Origin: Alphaproteobacteria bacterium
GTDB lineage: Bacteria > Pseudomonadota > Alphaproteobacteria > Sphingomonadales > Sphingomonadaceae
Direction of reading: 5' to 3'
Assembly (NCBI GenBank): GCA_016650315.1
Contig: JAENVZ010000281.1
Span: forward strand, 1-8,717
Length of the DNA stretch: 8,717 bases
Positions 1-6,513 of this stretch are shown here, one piece after another. Below the pieces are notes generated by a model. The model did not search any database. It worked only from the letters and a program-made list of their open reading frames with translations, and was not told the DNA's origin. Each line of letters begins with the position of its first letter. Position 1 is the stretch's first letter. The position numbers and the translations under genes are program-made.

Positions 1-855
1 CATCGGCCCAAGCACTTTGCCGCCCATCTCGACAAATTCGGTAACGCCAGCGTCGAACATGGCCGTTACCGATTCGCGCCAACGCACGCGGCCAGTAACC
101 TGTTCGACCAGTCTGGCGCGAATATCGTCAGGCGCGGCAATCGGGGCCGCCAGCACATTGGCATAGACCGGGACCAGCGGCCCGCGCATCTCTGCCTCTG
201 CCAGGGCTTGCGCCATTACATCGGCGGCAGGCTGCATCAACGGGCAATGGAACGGCGCCGATACGGGCAGCAACACGCCACGCTTGATGCCATGATCCTT
301 GACCATGGCCACCGCCCGTTCGATGGCACCACGATGTCCCGAAATCACGACCTGCGTGGGATCATTGTCATTGGCGATGGCGCAAATTTCGCCTTCCGCC
401 GCAGCGTCGGCGAGTGCCTGCGCCTTTTCGATGTCAGCGCCCAGCAGCGCCGCCATCGCGCCTTCACCGACGGGAACCGCGGCCTGCATGGCACGGCCGC
501 GCAGTTTCAGCAGCCGGGCCGTTGTGCTGAGGTTCAGCGCTTCAGCCGCACATAACGCAGTATATTCGCCCAGACTGTGTCCGGCGACGAAATCCGCCTT
601 GTCGGCCAGACGGATGCCGCCTTCCTTCTCCATCACGCGCAATGTCGCAATCGCATTGGCCATGATTGCGGGCTGGGCGTTTTCGGTCAGCATCAGGTCG
701 CTGTCCGGCCCTTCACACATGATGCGGAAAAGATGCTGGCCCAACGCCTCGTCGACCTCTTGAAACACTTCGCGCGCAACGGTGCTTGCATCGGCAAGCG
801 CCTTGCCCATACCGACTGACTGGCTGCCCTGTCCTGGAAAGATGAATGCCCGCAT
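1..855 (-). CDS. fabD: Malonyl-CoA:ACP transacylase FabD, partial (C-terminus outside window)
   Basis: Cytosolic enzyme of type II fatty acid synthesis that transfers the malonyl group from CoA to acyl carrier protein. The frame is open for 285 codons from an ATG at 855-853 to the left edge; the family is about 310 residues, so roughly 25 C-terminal residues are missing. The N-terminus reads MRAFIFPGQGSQSVGMG, the family signature. The nucleophile elbow GHSLG carries the catalytic serine at residue 94, the conserved arginine is R119 (LKLRGR), the catalytic histidine is H203 (APFHC), and Q252 matches the conserved active-site glutamine. These agree with E. coli Ser92, Arg117, His201 and Gln250 at a constant offset of two. 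A GGAG ribosome binding site at 870-867 lies 11 bases upstream of the start. The gene is divergent from the efflux operon. In many bacteria fabG and acpP follow fabD; here they would lie off the left edge. The identification is firm. Confidence 0.97.
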   Translation of the reverse strand, partial: MRAFIFPGQGSQSVGMGKALADASTVAREVFQEVDEALGQHLFRIMCEGPDSDLMLTENAQPAIMANAIATLRVMEKEGGIRLADKADFVAGHSLGEYTALCAAEALNLSTTARLLKLRGRAMQAAVPVGEGAMAALLGADIEKAQALADAAAEGEICAIANDNDPTQVVISGHRGAIERAVAMVKDHGIKRGVLLPVSAPFHCPLMQPAADVMAQALAEAEMRGPLVPVYANVLAAPIAAPDDIRARLVEQVTGRVRWRESVTAMFDAGVTEFVEMGGKVLGPM

Positions 856-946
856 GGCCCTTGCTTCTCCTTTTGCCGCAAACGGCTGTTACACTTTACG
901 ACACGATATTCATTGTAGCGTAAGATGGATTTGGGCAGGGACTAGA

Positions 947-975
947 TAGGCAAACGCCGCTAGGCAAGCGTTGCC
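947..975. repeat. Short direct and inverted repeats upstream of the efflux operon
   Basis: The decamers TAGGCAAACG (947-956) and TAGGCAAGCG (961-970) form a direct repeat with one mismatch, starting 14 bases apart. The second copy also begins a small palindrome, GGCAA-GCG-TTGCC (963-975). They lie between the divergent starts of fabD and the outer-membrane channel gene, where a regulator site would be expected. No regulator gene is in the window, so use as an operator is only an inference. I could not pick out a convincing -35/-10 pair nearby. Confidence 0.3.
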
Positions 976-1000
976 AACTAAAAATGTGATCCAACCTGCC

Positions 1001-1004
1001 GGAG
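1001..1004 (+). promoter_or_regulatory. Ribosome binding site (GGAG) that favours the GTG start at 1016
   Basis: GGAG lies 11 bases before the GTG at 1016 and 23 bases before the ATG at 1028. It is the best Shine-Dalgarno match near the start of the outer-membrane channel gene. fabD has the same motif at the same 11-base spacing. This is why GTG 1016 is preferred over TTG 971 and ATG 1028. Confidence 0.5.
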
Positions 1005-1015
1005 CAAGTGTATTA

Positions 1016-2413
1016 GTGCGTAACACCATGATCCTGTCGCTTGGGCTGGCGCTAGCGGCCAGCGGATGCGCAGCGGGGCCGGATTATCGTGCGCCGCAAA
1101 GCGCCACGCTTGGCGTGCCGGACGAATATTATCGGGCGCAGGGAGAAACACCGTCGGAGCAACAGCTTGCAAACTGGTGGACCGTTTTAGGCGACGCCAC
1201 CCTTAACGGCCTGATCGAACAGGCAATAAACGCCAATCTGGACATCGCACAGGCGCAGGCGCGATTGAGGCAGGCGCGGGCAGCGTTGGTGCAATCGCGC
1301 GCGGCCTACCTTCCCAACGTCACTGGATCGGCAAGCAGCGGGCGGAATTTCGACAGTGACCGTGGCGACAGCAGCAGTTATGCGATCGGCGCGGACGCGG
1401 CATGGGAAATTGACCTGTTCGGCGGTGTCAGACGATCTGTTGAAGCTGCGCGGGCCGATGCGGCGGCCAGCTATTACGACCTTGCCAGTGTGCGCACAGC
1501 GATCATCGCGGAAACTGTGACCAATTATATTCAGGCGCGTCTGGCGCAGGAACGACTGCGCATCGCCCGTGACGCATTGCAGTATCAAAGCGACAATTTC
1601 GACATCGCCGGATGGCGGACGCAGGCGGGACTGACATCCTCGCTCGATGAGGAAAGCGCCCGGGCGCAGCGTGCGCAAACCGCCGCCACCATTCCGTCGC
1701 TGGACGCAGGCTATCGCGCCGCGCTTAACCGCATTGCGGTCCTGACCGGGCAAGCGCCGGGCGGCGCCACTGCTGCGTTGGAGCAAGCAGCACCCATACC
1801 GGTCGCGCCCGACACGCTTGTCACCGGCATTCCCGCCGATACGCTACGCCAACGCCCCGATGTCCGTAGCGCCGAACGGCAGCTTGCCGCGCAAACGGCG
1901 CGCATCGGCGTAGCAAAGGCCAACCTGCTGCCTTCGCTGCAAATTTCCGGCAATGTCGGGACCAGCGCGCTATCGCTTGGCAAGCTGACCGACATTGTCA
2001 CCGGCGGCTTGTTTGCCAGCATCGCGCAGGTGATTTTCGATGGCGGCGCCCGCGCGGCGGAGGTGCGCGCGCAAAGGGCGGCTACCGATGGAGCCTTTTC
2101 CGCCTACAAGAAAACAGTGCTGTCCGCGCTCGAAGACGTGGAAAACGCTCTTTCCGCCGTGCAATCGGCAAGGGGTCGGTCCGAACAATTTGCCATTGCA
2201 TTCGATGCCGCCAACAACAGCGCCCTTCTCGCCCGCAGCCAGTATCAGGCGGGCCTTACCGATTTTCAGACGCTTCTGACCGCCGAACAATCGTTGCTTT
2301 CGGCCAGTGACGGGCGCGCCAATGCCAAGGCTGATGAGGCTCTGGCCGTGGCGCAGCTTTACAGCGCGCTTGGCGGCGGATGGCAGACAATGGACCAAAA
2401 CACCCATGAATGA
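1016..2413 (+). CDS. Efflux outer-membrane lipoprotein, NodT/OprM family
   Basis: Outer-membrane channel of a tripartite exporter: a trimeric beta barrel with a long periplasmic alpha-helical tunnel. From GTG 1016 it is 465 residues, normal for the family. The N-terminus has a short signal peptide (VRNTMILSLGLALAASGC) with the lipobox ASGC, giving lipidated Cys18. This is followed by GPDYRAP (21-27), the hallmark start of NodT-type channels, and by NWW near 53-55. Two outer-membrane efflux repeats follow, rich in Ala, Gln and Arg heptad-like helices, with EIDLFGG (131-137) at the first barrel turn. TTG 971 would add 15 residues and ATG 1028 would remove four; the GTG has the best ribosome binding site and keeps an arginine before the hydrophobic stretch. 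The stop overlaps the adaptor gene by 8 bases, so it is the first gene of the operon. NodT proteins usually serve RND pumps, whereas here the partners are an ABC pump. Family firm, substrate unknown. Confidence 0.92.
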   Translation: MRNTMILSLGLALAASGCAAGPDYRAPQSATLGVPDEYYRAQGETPSEQQLANWWTVLGDATLNGLIEQAINANLDIAQAQARLRQARAALVQSRAAYLPNVTGSASSGRNFDSDRGDSSSYAIGADAAWEIDLFGGVRRSVEAARADAAASYYDLASVRTAIIAETVTNYIQARLAQERLRIARDALQYQSDNFDIAGWRTQAGLTSSLDEESARAQRAQTAATIPSLDAGYRAALNRIAVLTGQAPGGATAALEQAAPIPVAPDTLVTGIPADTLRQRPDVRSAERQLAAQTARIGVAKANLLPSLQISGNVGTSALSLGKLTDIVTGGLFASIAQVIFDGGARAAEVRAQRAATDGAFSAYKKTVLSALEDVENALSAVQSARGRSEQFAIAFDAANNSALLARSQYQAGLTDFQTLLTAEQSLLSASDGRANAKADEALAVAQLYSALGGGWQTMDQNTHE

Positions 2414-3749
2414 CGAAAGCAAATCCATGACCGACCTGCAGGACGGCATCGACCTTCACGAATTTCTTGGCGTACAACCGGAAAAGCCCTGGAAAAAATG
2501 GGCTGTACGCGGCGGCGTCGGCCTGCTGCTGGTCGTTCTCCTGCTGCTTCTGTCCCGCTGCTTTACCGGCAGCGACGCCGTCCAATATGCAACGCAGGAT
2601 CTGGAGCGCGGCAATTTGAGCGTCACGGTGTCCGCCACAGGTAATTTGAAACCGATTAATCAGATCGACGTGGGTTCCGAACAATCCGGTCTCATCACCA
2701 ATGTCTATGTCGATGTGAACGACAAGGTTACAAAGGGTCAGGTCCTGGCCATGCTGGACACCTCCCGCCTTGTCGACACGGTAAACCAGAACAAGGCTGG
2801 CCTTGCCGCCGCACTGGCTGGCGTCGGCGAAGCACAGGCTACGGTTTCGCAAACGCAATCCAATCTGGCCCGTCTGGAACAGGTCTATAAGTTGTCGGCC
2901 GGCAAGGTGCCATCGAAAACCGAACTGGATAGTGGCCGCGCCGATTACAGCCGCGCAGTGGCTACGGTTCGGTCCGCTCAGGCCCAGGTGCTACAGGCCC
3001 GCGCCCAGCTCGCCACGGCGCAAACCAACCTTGGCAAAGCGCGTATCCTTTCCCCCGTCAACGGCGTCGTGCTGACACGCGATATTGAACCGGGACAGAC
3101 GGTTGCGGCATCACTGAATGCACCTATCCTTTTCATCATCGCTGAGGACCTGTCGCAGATGGAGTTGCAGGTTTCGGTTGATGAGGCCGATGTCGGCGAG
3201 GTGAGTGAAGGGCAGCGGGCCACCTTTACAGTCGATGCCTTCCCCGGCCAGACGTTTCCGGCACGAATCGAGCGGGTCAATGTCGGGTCCAACTCGACGA
3301 CAAGCAGTTCGTCCTCTTCCACCGTGGCCTCGACCGGGAATGTCGTCGCCTATACCGCTGTCCTGTCGGTCGACAATAGCAAGCTTGCCCTGCGTCCGGG
3401 TATGACAGCGACCGCCGAAATCGTCACACGCGAGGAAAAGAATGCACTGCTGGTCCCTAATGCGGCCTTGCGTTTCTCGCCTGACAGCGCGGGCCGCGGG
3501 CAAAAATCAAGCGGCATTACCAGTATGATCATACCGCAACGGCAAGGACGCCGGAAACGGATGGGACAAGAAGTCGGAATTGGCCGGGGCAGCCGTCAGA
3601 CCATCTATGTCCTTGGTGAAGACGGCAAACCCAGCCCAGTCGAGGTTCGGGTCGGAAATAGTGACGGTAGCCAGACGGTCGTGACCGGAAAGAGACTGAA
3701 ACCGGGAATGAAGCTGATCACTGGCCAACTCTCCAGCAAAGGCAACTGA
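2406..3749 (+). CDS. MacA-like periplasmic adaptor (membrane fusion protein) of an ABC exporter
   Basis: Links the inner-membrane ABC permease to the outer-membrane channel. From ATG 2406, 447 residues. A cytoplasmic N-terminus of about 32 residues precedes a single membrane anchor (about 33-50, very Leu-rich). The first half of the lipoyl domain follows (VGSEQSGLITNV at 89-100, KGQVLAMLD at 110-118), then an alpha-helical hairpin (about 120-212), the second lipoyl half (ARILSPVNGVV, 212-222) and a beta barrel with membrane-proximal domain. Two unusual stretches are a Ser/Thr run (295-306) and a basic insertion (about 358-397, containing GRRKRMG) before the last strands. Cys52 after the anchor is preceded by Arg, so it is not a lipobox. 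The start is within the end of the channel gene (ATGAATGA overlap). ATG 2427, with GAAAG 8 to 12 bases ahead, is an alternative that shortens the protein by 7 residues. Related to MacA of E. coli and YknX of Bacillus; exact orthology is not claimed. Confidence 0.92.
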   Translation: MNDESKSMTDLQDGIDLHEFLGVQPEKPWKKWAVRGGVGLLLVVLLLLLSRCFTGSDAVQYATQDLERGNLSVTVSATGNLKPINQIDVGSEQSGLITNVYVDVNDKVTKGQVLAMLDTSRLVDTVNQNKAGLAAALAGVGEAQATVSQTQSNLARLEQVYKLSAGKVPSKTELDSGRADYSRAVATVRSAQAQVLQARAQLATAQTNLGKARILSPVNGVVLTRDIEPGQTVAASLNAPILFIIAEDLSQMELQVSVDEADVGEVSEGQRATFTVDAFPGQTFPARIERVNVGSNSTTSSSSSSTVASTGNVVAYTAVLSVDNSKLALRPGMTATAEIVTREEKNALLVPNAALRFSPDSAGRGQKSSGITSMIIPQRQGRRKRMGQEVGIGRGSRQTIYVLGEDGKPSPVEVRVGNSDGSQTVVTGKRLKPGMKLITGQLSSKGN

Positions 3750-3753
3750 CCCG

Positions 3754-4458
3754 GTGCCCAATGCGCCCTTCATATCCCTTCGCGGTGTCACCAAGACGTT
3801 CGGAGCTGGCCCTACGGCATTTCAGGCGCTCAAGGGCGTTGATATGGACGTTGCCCAGGGCGATTTCGTTGCCGTCATGGGGCCTTCGGGTTCCGGCAAA
3901 TCGACGACGATGAACATCCTTGGCTGCCTTGATGTTCCAACCAGCGGCCATTTCACCTTTCACGGCGTCCATGTCGAGCGGCTGGACCGCGACCAGCGGG
4001 CGCTGCTCCGACGCAAATATCTGGGCTTCGTGTTTCAGGGCTTCAACCTGCTGGCGCGGACCACCGCGCTGGAAAATGTCGAACTGCCCCTGATCTATCG
4101 TGGCGAGGACAGGGCGACACGGCATGAGGCGGGCATGGCCGCGCTCGACAAGGTGGGCCTCAAAGACTGGTGGGATCATACTCCGGCTGAATTGTCGGGC
4201 GGGCAACAGCAACGCGTCGCCATCGCCCGCGCCATCGTCACCAGCCCCGATGTGCTGCTGGCCGACGAGCCGACCGGCAATCTCGACACCGCCACGTCGA
4301 TGGAGATCATGGCGTTGCTGACCGACCTCAATCGCAACCAGGGCATCACCATCCTGATGGTGACGCATGAGGAGGAAATGGCAGCCTTTGCCCGCACCGT
4401 GATCCATTTCCGCGACGGCCTTGTGGAACGCAATGAACTGAACGGGGTGAAACACTGA
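3754..4458 (+). CDS. ABC transporter ATP-binding protein, MacB/LolD type
   Basis: Cytoplasmic ATPase that powers the adjacent permease. It has 234 residues, a single nucleotide-binding domain of normal length. All catalytic motifs are intact: aromatic A-loop near F16, Walker [10 protein letters not shown] (43-51), Q-loop FQ (Q95) in [10 protein letters not shown], signature LSGGQQQR (147-154), Walker B VLLADE with catalytic E172, D-loop GNLD (175-178) and switch H205 in VTHEEE. The sequence [23 protein letters not shown] is typical of the MacB/LolD/FtsE group, shown here only as a family comparison. The start is GTG at 3754, 4 bases after the adaptor stop; the AAAGG at 3738-3742 inside the adaptor gene is a plausible ribosome binding site. 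The stop overlaps the permease start by one base (TGATG). In E. coli MacB the ATPase and permease are one polypeptide; here they are separate, as in YknY/YknZ. LolD is the main alternative name but does not fit the MacA-like and channel neighbours. Confidence 0.95.
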   Translation: MPNAPFISLRGVTKTFGAGPTAFQALKGVDMDVAQGDFVAVMGPSGSGKSTTMNILGCLDVPTSGHFTFHGVHVERLDRDQRALLRRKYLGFVFQGFNLLARTTALENVELPLIYRGEDRATRHEAGMAALDKVGLKDWWDHTPAELSGGQQQRVAIARAIVTSPDVLLADEPTGNLDTATSMEIMALLTDLNRNQGITILMVTHEEEMAAFARTVIHFRDGLVERNELNGVKH

Positions 4459-5666
4459 TGCTGGGCACCACCATCATCCTCGCCATCCGGGAAATCAGGC
4501 GGCATATCCTGCGGTCCTTCCTCACCATTTTGGGCATCGTCATCGGCGTGTCTGCGGTCGTGACCATGGTGACGCTGGGCAATGGCGCGACGGCGGCGGT
4601 GCAGGAACAGATTAGCAGCCTTGGTGCCAACATCCTGCAAATCCGCCCCGGTCAGGGCTTTGGCCGCGGAGGCGGCGGTCCGCGTCCGCCCGATTTCAAA
4701 ATCGCTGATGCCAATATCATCGGGCAGCAGATTGCGGGCGTCAAAGCGGTCGCGCCACAAGCTCAGGCTTCTGTTGTCGCGGTGCGCAACGCGGCCAACT
4801 GGACCACCACCGTCAATGGCACGACATCGGCCTATTTCACCGCCCAGAAATGGGATTTGACGGAAGGCCGCATCTTCACGCCGATGGAGGAACAGGCGGG
4901 CAAATCGATCTGCATCATAGGCCATACGGTACGTAGCAACCTGTTCAAACGCGAAGACCCCGTCGGCCAGCGCCTCCGCTTGAAGGATGTAAGCTGCGAG
5001 GTGATCGGCGTTCTTTCGACACGTGGTCAGGGCGGCTTTGGCAATGATCAGGACGATGTCGTCATCATGCCTATCAAAACCGTGATGCGCCGGTTCAAGG
5101 GCGATCAGGACGTGGCCTCGATCATGGTCGCGGTCGATGACAATTACGACACCGCCACGGTCCAGTCCTCGGTCGAAACGCTGCTGCGCGAGCGGCGGCA
5201 CATCACCGCCGGCAAGGAGGATGATTTCAGCGTCTTTGACACCAAGCAGATCAGCGATACCCTGTCGGGTACGACGCAGATTCTGACGGCGCTGCTGGGC
5301 GCGGTGGCGGCGGTCAGTCTGCTGGTCGGCGGCATCGGCATCATGAACATCATGCTGGTGTCGGTGACCGAGCGAACCCGGGAAATCGGCATTCGCCTCG
5401 CCATTGGCGCGGTTGCACGCGAAGTGCTGATGCAATTTCTGGTCGAAGCGGTCGTGCTTGCCTGCCTTGGCGGACTGCTGGGCATCCTGATCGCGCTGGT
5501 GGCCAGCATCGTGCTTGCCCCGATCATTCAGGTGCCCTTTGCCTTCGACTGGCAGATCAACCTGCTCGCCTTCGTCTTTTCCGCCGCGATCGGTGTCATC
5601 TTCGGCTTTTTTCCGGCCCAGCGCGCCGCATCGTTGAACCCCATAGACGCGCTTCGCCACGAATAA
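4458..5666 (+). CDS. ABC transporter permease, MacB/FtsX type
   Basis: Inner-membrane permease of the exporter, 402 residues. It begins with an amphipathic segment and a first membrane helix (about 20-40, [16 protein letters not shown]). A large periplasmic domain of the MacB_PCD type (about 45-270) follows, then three C-terminal helices forming the FtsX domain: about 275-302, 326-353 and 366-386. Conserved family features are [18 protein letters not shown] sequence (here [15 protein letters not shown], 304-318) and the C-terminal [18 protein letters not shown] Gly-rich loop, [16 protein letters not shown], lies at 65-80. The ATG at 4458 overlaps the ATPase stop by one base, which fits translational coupling and 1:1 synthesis. 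Members of this family work by transmitting conformational change to the periplasm to push substrate from adaptor to channel, rather than moving it through the membrane; that is family knowledge, not visible here. It is the last gene of the operon: a hairpin follows the stop after 2 bases. Confidence 0.95.
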   Translation: MLGTTIILAIREIRRHILRSFLTILGIVIGVSAVVTMVTLGNGATAAVQEQISSLGANILQIRPGQGFGRGGGGPRPPDFKIADANIIGQQIAGVKAVAPQAQASVVAVRNAANWTTTVNGTTSAYFTAQKWDLTEGRIFTPMEEQAGKSICIIGHTVRSNLFKREDPVGQRLRLKDVSCEVIGVLSTRGQGGFGNDQDDVVIMPIKTVMRRFKGDQDVASIMVAVDDNYDTATVQSSVETLLRERRHITAGKEDDFSVFDTKQISDTLSGTTQILTALLGAVAAVSLLVGGIGIMNIMLVSVTERTREIGIRLAIGAVAREVLMQFLVEAVVLACLGGLLGILIALVASIVLAPIIQVPFAFDWQINLLAFVFSAAIGVIFGFFPAQRAASLNPIDALRHE

Positions 5667-5668
5667 CG

Positions 5669-5687
5669 CGGAAGGTCTTGCCTTCCG
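5669..5687 (+). terminator. Hairpin just after the permease gene, weak terminator candidate
   Basis: A perfect 7-base stem CGGAAGG / CCTTCCG with a 5-base loop TCTTG begins 2 bases after the permease stop. No T-run follows (next bases GGCCGCAATGGG), so it is not a classical intrinsic terminator. It may stabilise the 3' end, assist Rho-type termination, or do nothing; read-through into rpsF is possible. Confidence 0.35.
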
Positions 5688-5711
5688 GGCCGCAATGGGT
5701 CATAGGCGCAG

Positions 5712-5805
5712 CCATCCGGGGTGAAGGGTCCGACTCTTCGCCCCTGGTTATATTAAAAACGATAGCCGGAGGGGCGACCGCATGGGGCGGCGTCAGCAAT
5801 CGGCC
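5712..5805 (+). promoter_or_regulatory. Structured leader candidate upstream of rpsF
   Basis: The 159 bases between the permease and rpsF contain more pairing than ordinary spacer. The main hairpin pairs GGGGTGAAG (5718-5726) with CTTCGCCCC (5736-5744), with one G-U pair and a 9-base loop GGTCCGACT. It is extended by CCA (5712-5714) with TGG (5745-5747) across a 3-base bulge TCC. A smaller hairpin CCGC / GCGG with loop ATGGG lies at 5778-5790, and GCCG (5765-5768... 5'-GCCG within AGCCGG) can pair with CGGC (5801-5804) around it. In several bacteria the S6:S18 complex binds a leader element with a conserved CCG near rpsF; CCG triplets occur here in the first loop (5730-5732) and at 5766-5768. 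Matching that motif is an inference. A weak promoter-like pair TTGCCT (5678-5683) and CATAGG (5701-5706), 17 bases apart, is the only one I can suggest. Confidence 0.35.
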
Positions 5806-5825
5806 AACATAGAAAGCATGAAACC

Positions 5826-6260
5826 ATGCCGCAGTACGAGCATGTATTTCTTGCGCGTCAGGATCTGGCCCAAGCCCAGGTGGACGCGCTCGCGCAGCAG
5901 GCGACCGAAATTGTCGAAAGCAATGAGGGCAAGGTCGTAAAGACCGAAAATTGGGGCCTGCGCAGCCTCGCCTACAAAATCGCAAAGAACCGCAAAGCGC
6001 ATTATGTGATGCTGAACATTGACGCCCCCGCTGGCGTTGTGGCGGAGCTGGAGCGTCAGACCGGGATCAACGAGGACATCATCCGCTATATGACCGTCAA
6101 GGTCGATGAGCTGGAAGCTGAACCTTCGGTCATGATGCGCAAGAGCGATCGTGGCGAACGCGGTGATCGTGGTCCCCGCGGAGACCGTGGTGATCGCGGA
6201 GACCGAGGCGATCGTGGTGATCGGGCGCCCCGCGGCGACCGTGGCAGCTTTGAAGATTGA
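5826..6260 (+). CDS. rpsF: 30S ribosomal protein S6 with Arg-Gly-Asp-rich tail
   Basis: Small-subunit protein that pairs with S18 on the central domain of 16S rRNA. It is 144 residues. The conserved fold occupies about 1-100, beginning [14 protein letters not shown] and including the family motif [20 protein letters not shown] (41-60). A 44-residue tail (101-144) is low complexity, with repeated DRG/RGD units at 108-140 and an acidic end, SFED. C-terminal extensions of S6 are common in proteobacteria and vary freely; in E. coli the tail is where RimK adds glutamates. The ribosome binding site is weak (GAAAG at 5812-5816, 9 bases before ATG), which would suit translational control from the leader. 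rpsR starts 17 bases downstream, the first gene pair of a classical rpsF-rpsR-rplI operon. Identification is firm. Confidence 0.98.
   Translation: MPQYEHVFLARQDLAQAQVDALAQQATEIVESNEGKVVKTENWGLRSLAYKIAKNRKAHYVMLNIDAPAGVVAELERQTGINEDIIRYMTVKVDELEAEPSVMMRKSDRGERGDRGPRGDRGDRGDRGDRGDRAPRGDRGSFED
6147..6245 (+). repeat. In-frame degenerate tandem repeat coding for the DRG/RGD tail of S6
   Basis: About 99 bases made of imperfect 9-base and 6-base units such as GGTGATCGT, GGAGACCGT and GGCGATCGT, each coding Gly-Asp-Arg. Units differ mostly at third codon positions, so the repeat is conserved at protein level more than at DNA level. Two Pro-Arg interruptions (GPRG and APRG) break the run. Such a tract may change length between strains. 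Confidence 0.85.
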
Positions 6261-6277
6261 GCGAGGAGTAAAGACAC

Positions 6278-6502
6278 ATGGCACGCCCATTTTTCCGCCG
6301 CCGCAAGAGCTGCCCCTTCGCCGCAAAGGATGCGCCGAAGATTGATTACAAGGACGTCCGTCTGCTGCAGGGTTTCGTATCCGAGCGCGGCAAGATCGTC
6401 CCCAGCCGCATTACCGCGGTATCCGCAAAGAAGCAGCGTGAACTGGCCAAGGCCATCAAGCGCGCACGCCATATCGGCCTGCTTCCCTATATCGTGAAGT
6501 AA
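6278..6502 (+). CDS. rpsR: 30S ribosomal protein S18
   Basis: Small-subunit protein that binds 16S rRNA as a heterodimer with S6 in the platform. It is 74 residues, the usual length, and strongly basic. It starts [14 protein letters not shown] and contains the diagnostic block [24 protein letters not shown] at about 23-46 (DYKD and GKIVPSRIT are the key parts) followed by [23 protein letters not shown] good ribosome binding site AGGAG (6264-6268) lies 9 bases before the ATG. It sits 17 bases after rpsF and 11 bases before rplI, so the three genes are surely one transcript. It has one cysteine (C12), so no zinc-binding version is suggested. Confidence 0.98.
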   Translation: MARPFFRRRKSCPFAAKDAPKIDYKDVRLLQGFVSERGKIVPSRITAVSAKKQRELAKAIKRARHIGLLPYIVK

Positions 6503-6513
6503 GGAGCGAAATC

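Noticed and set aside
299..763. Plus-strand open frame of 154 codons opposite fabD
   Set aside because: The minus strand encodes FabD with all catalytic residues. The plus-strand product is an Ala/Ser-rich shadow.
905..948. Possible sigma-70 promoters for the exporter (TTGTAG near 913, TAGATA near 943)
   Set aside because: Spacing and hexamer matches are too poor on either strand to call a promoter.
2307..2405. Extending the adaptor gene upstream to ATG 2307
   Set aside because: This would overlap the channel gene by over 100 bases and add a Trp/Arg-rich segment that looks like out-of-frame translation of the channel. ATG 2406 or 2427 is more credible.
2256..2858. 200-codon minus-strand open frame opposite the channel/adaptor junction
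   Set aside because: It spans two well-supported genes in antisense and has no domain or ribosome binding site that I can see.
3718..4455. 245-codon minus-strand open frame opposite the ATPase gene
   Set aside because: The plus strand carries every ABC ATPase motif in order, and the antisense product resembles no family.
4176..5660. 494-codon open frame on the minus strand across the ATPase and permease genes
   Set aside because: It is antisense to two clear genes. Its product is rich in His, Asp, Arg and Gln with no recognisable domain, as expected from the complementary strand of GC-rich codons.
3754..5666. Reading the ATPase and permease as LolD and LolC/E for lipoprotein release
   Set aside because: The ATPase motifs alone would allow it, but the permease is in an operon with a MacA-like adaptor and an outer-membrane channel, which Lol systems do not have, and there is only one permease gene.
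6147..6245. Tandem units in rpsF as a possible CRISPR array
   Set aside because: There are no unique spacers, the units are 6-9 bases long, and they stay in the S6 reading frame.
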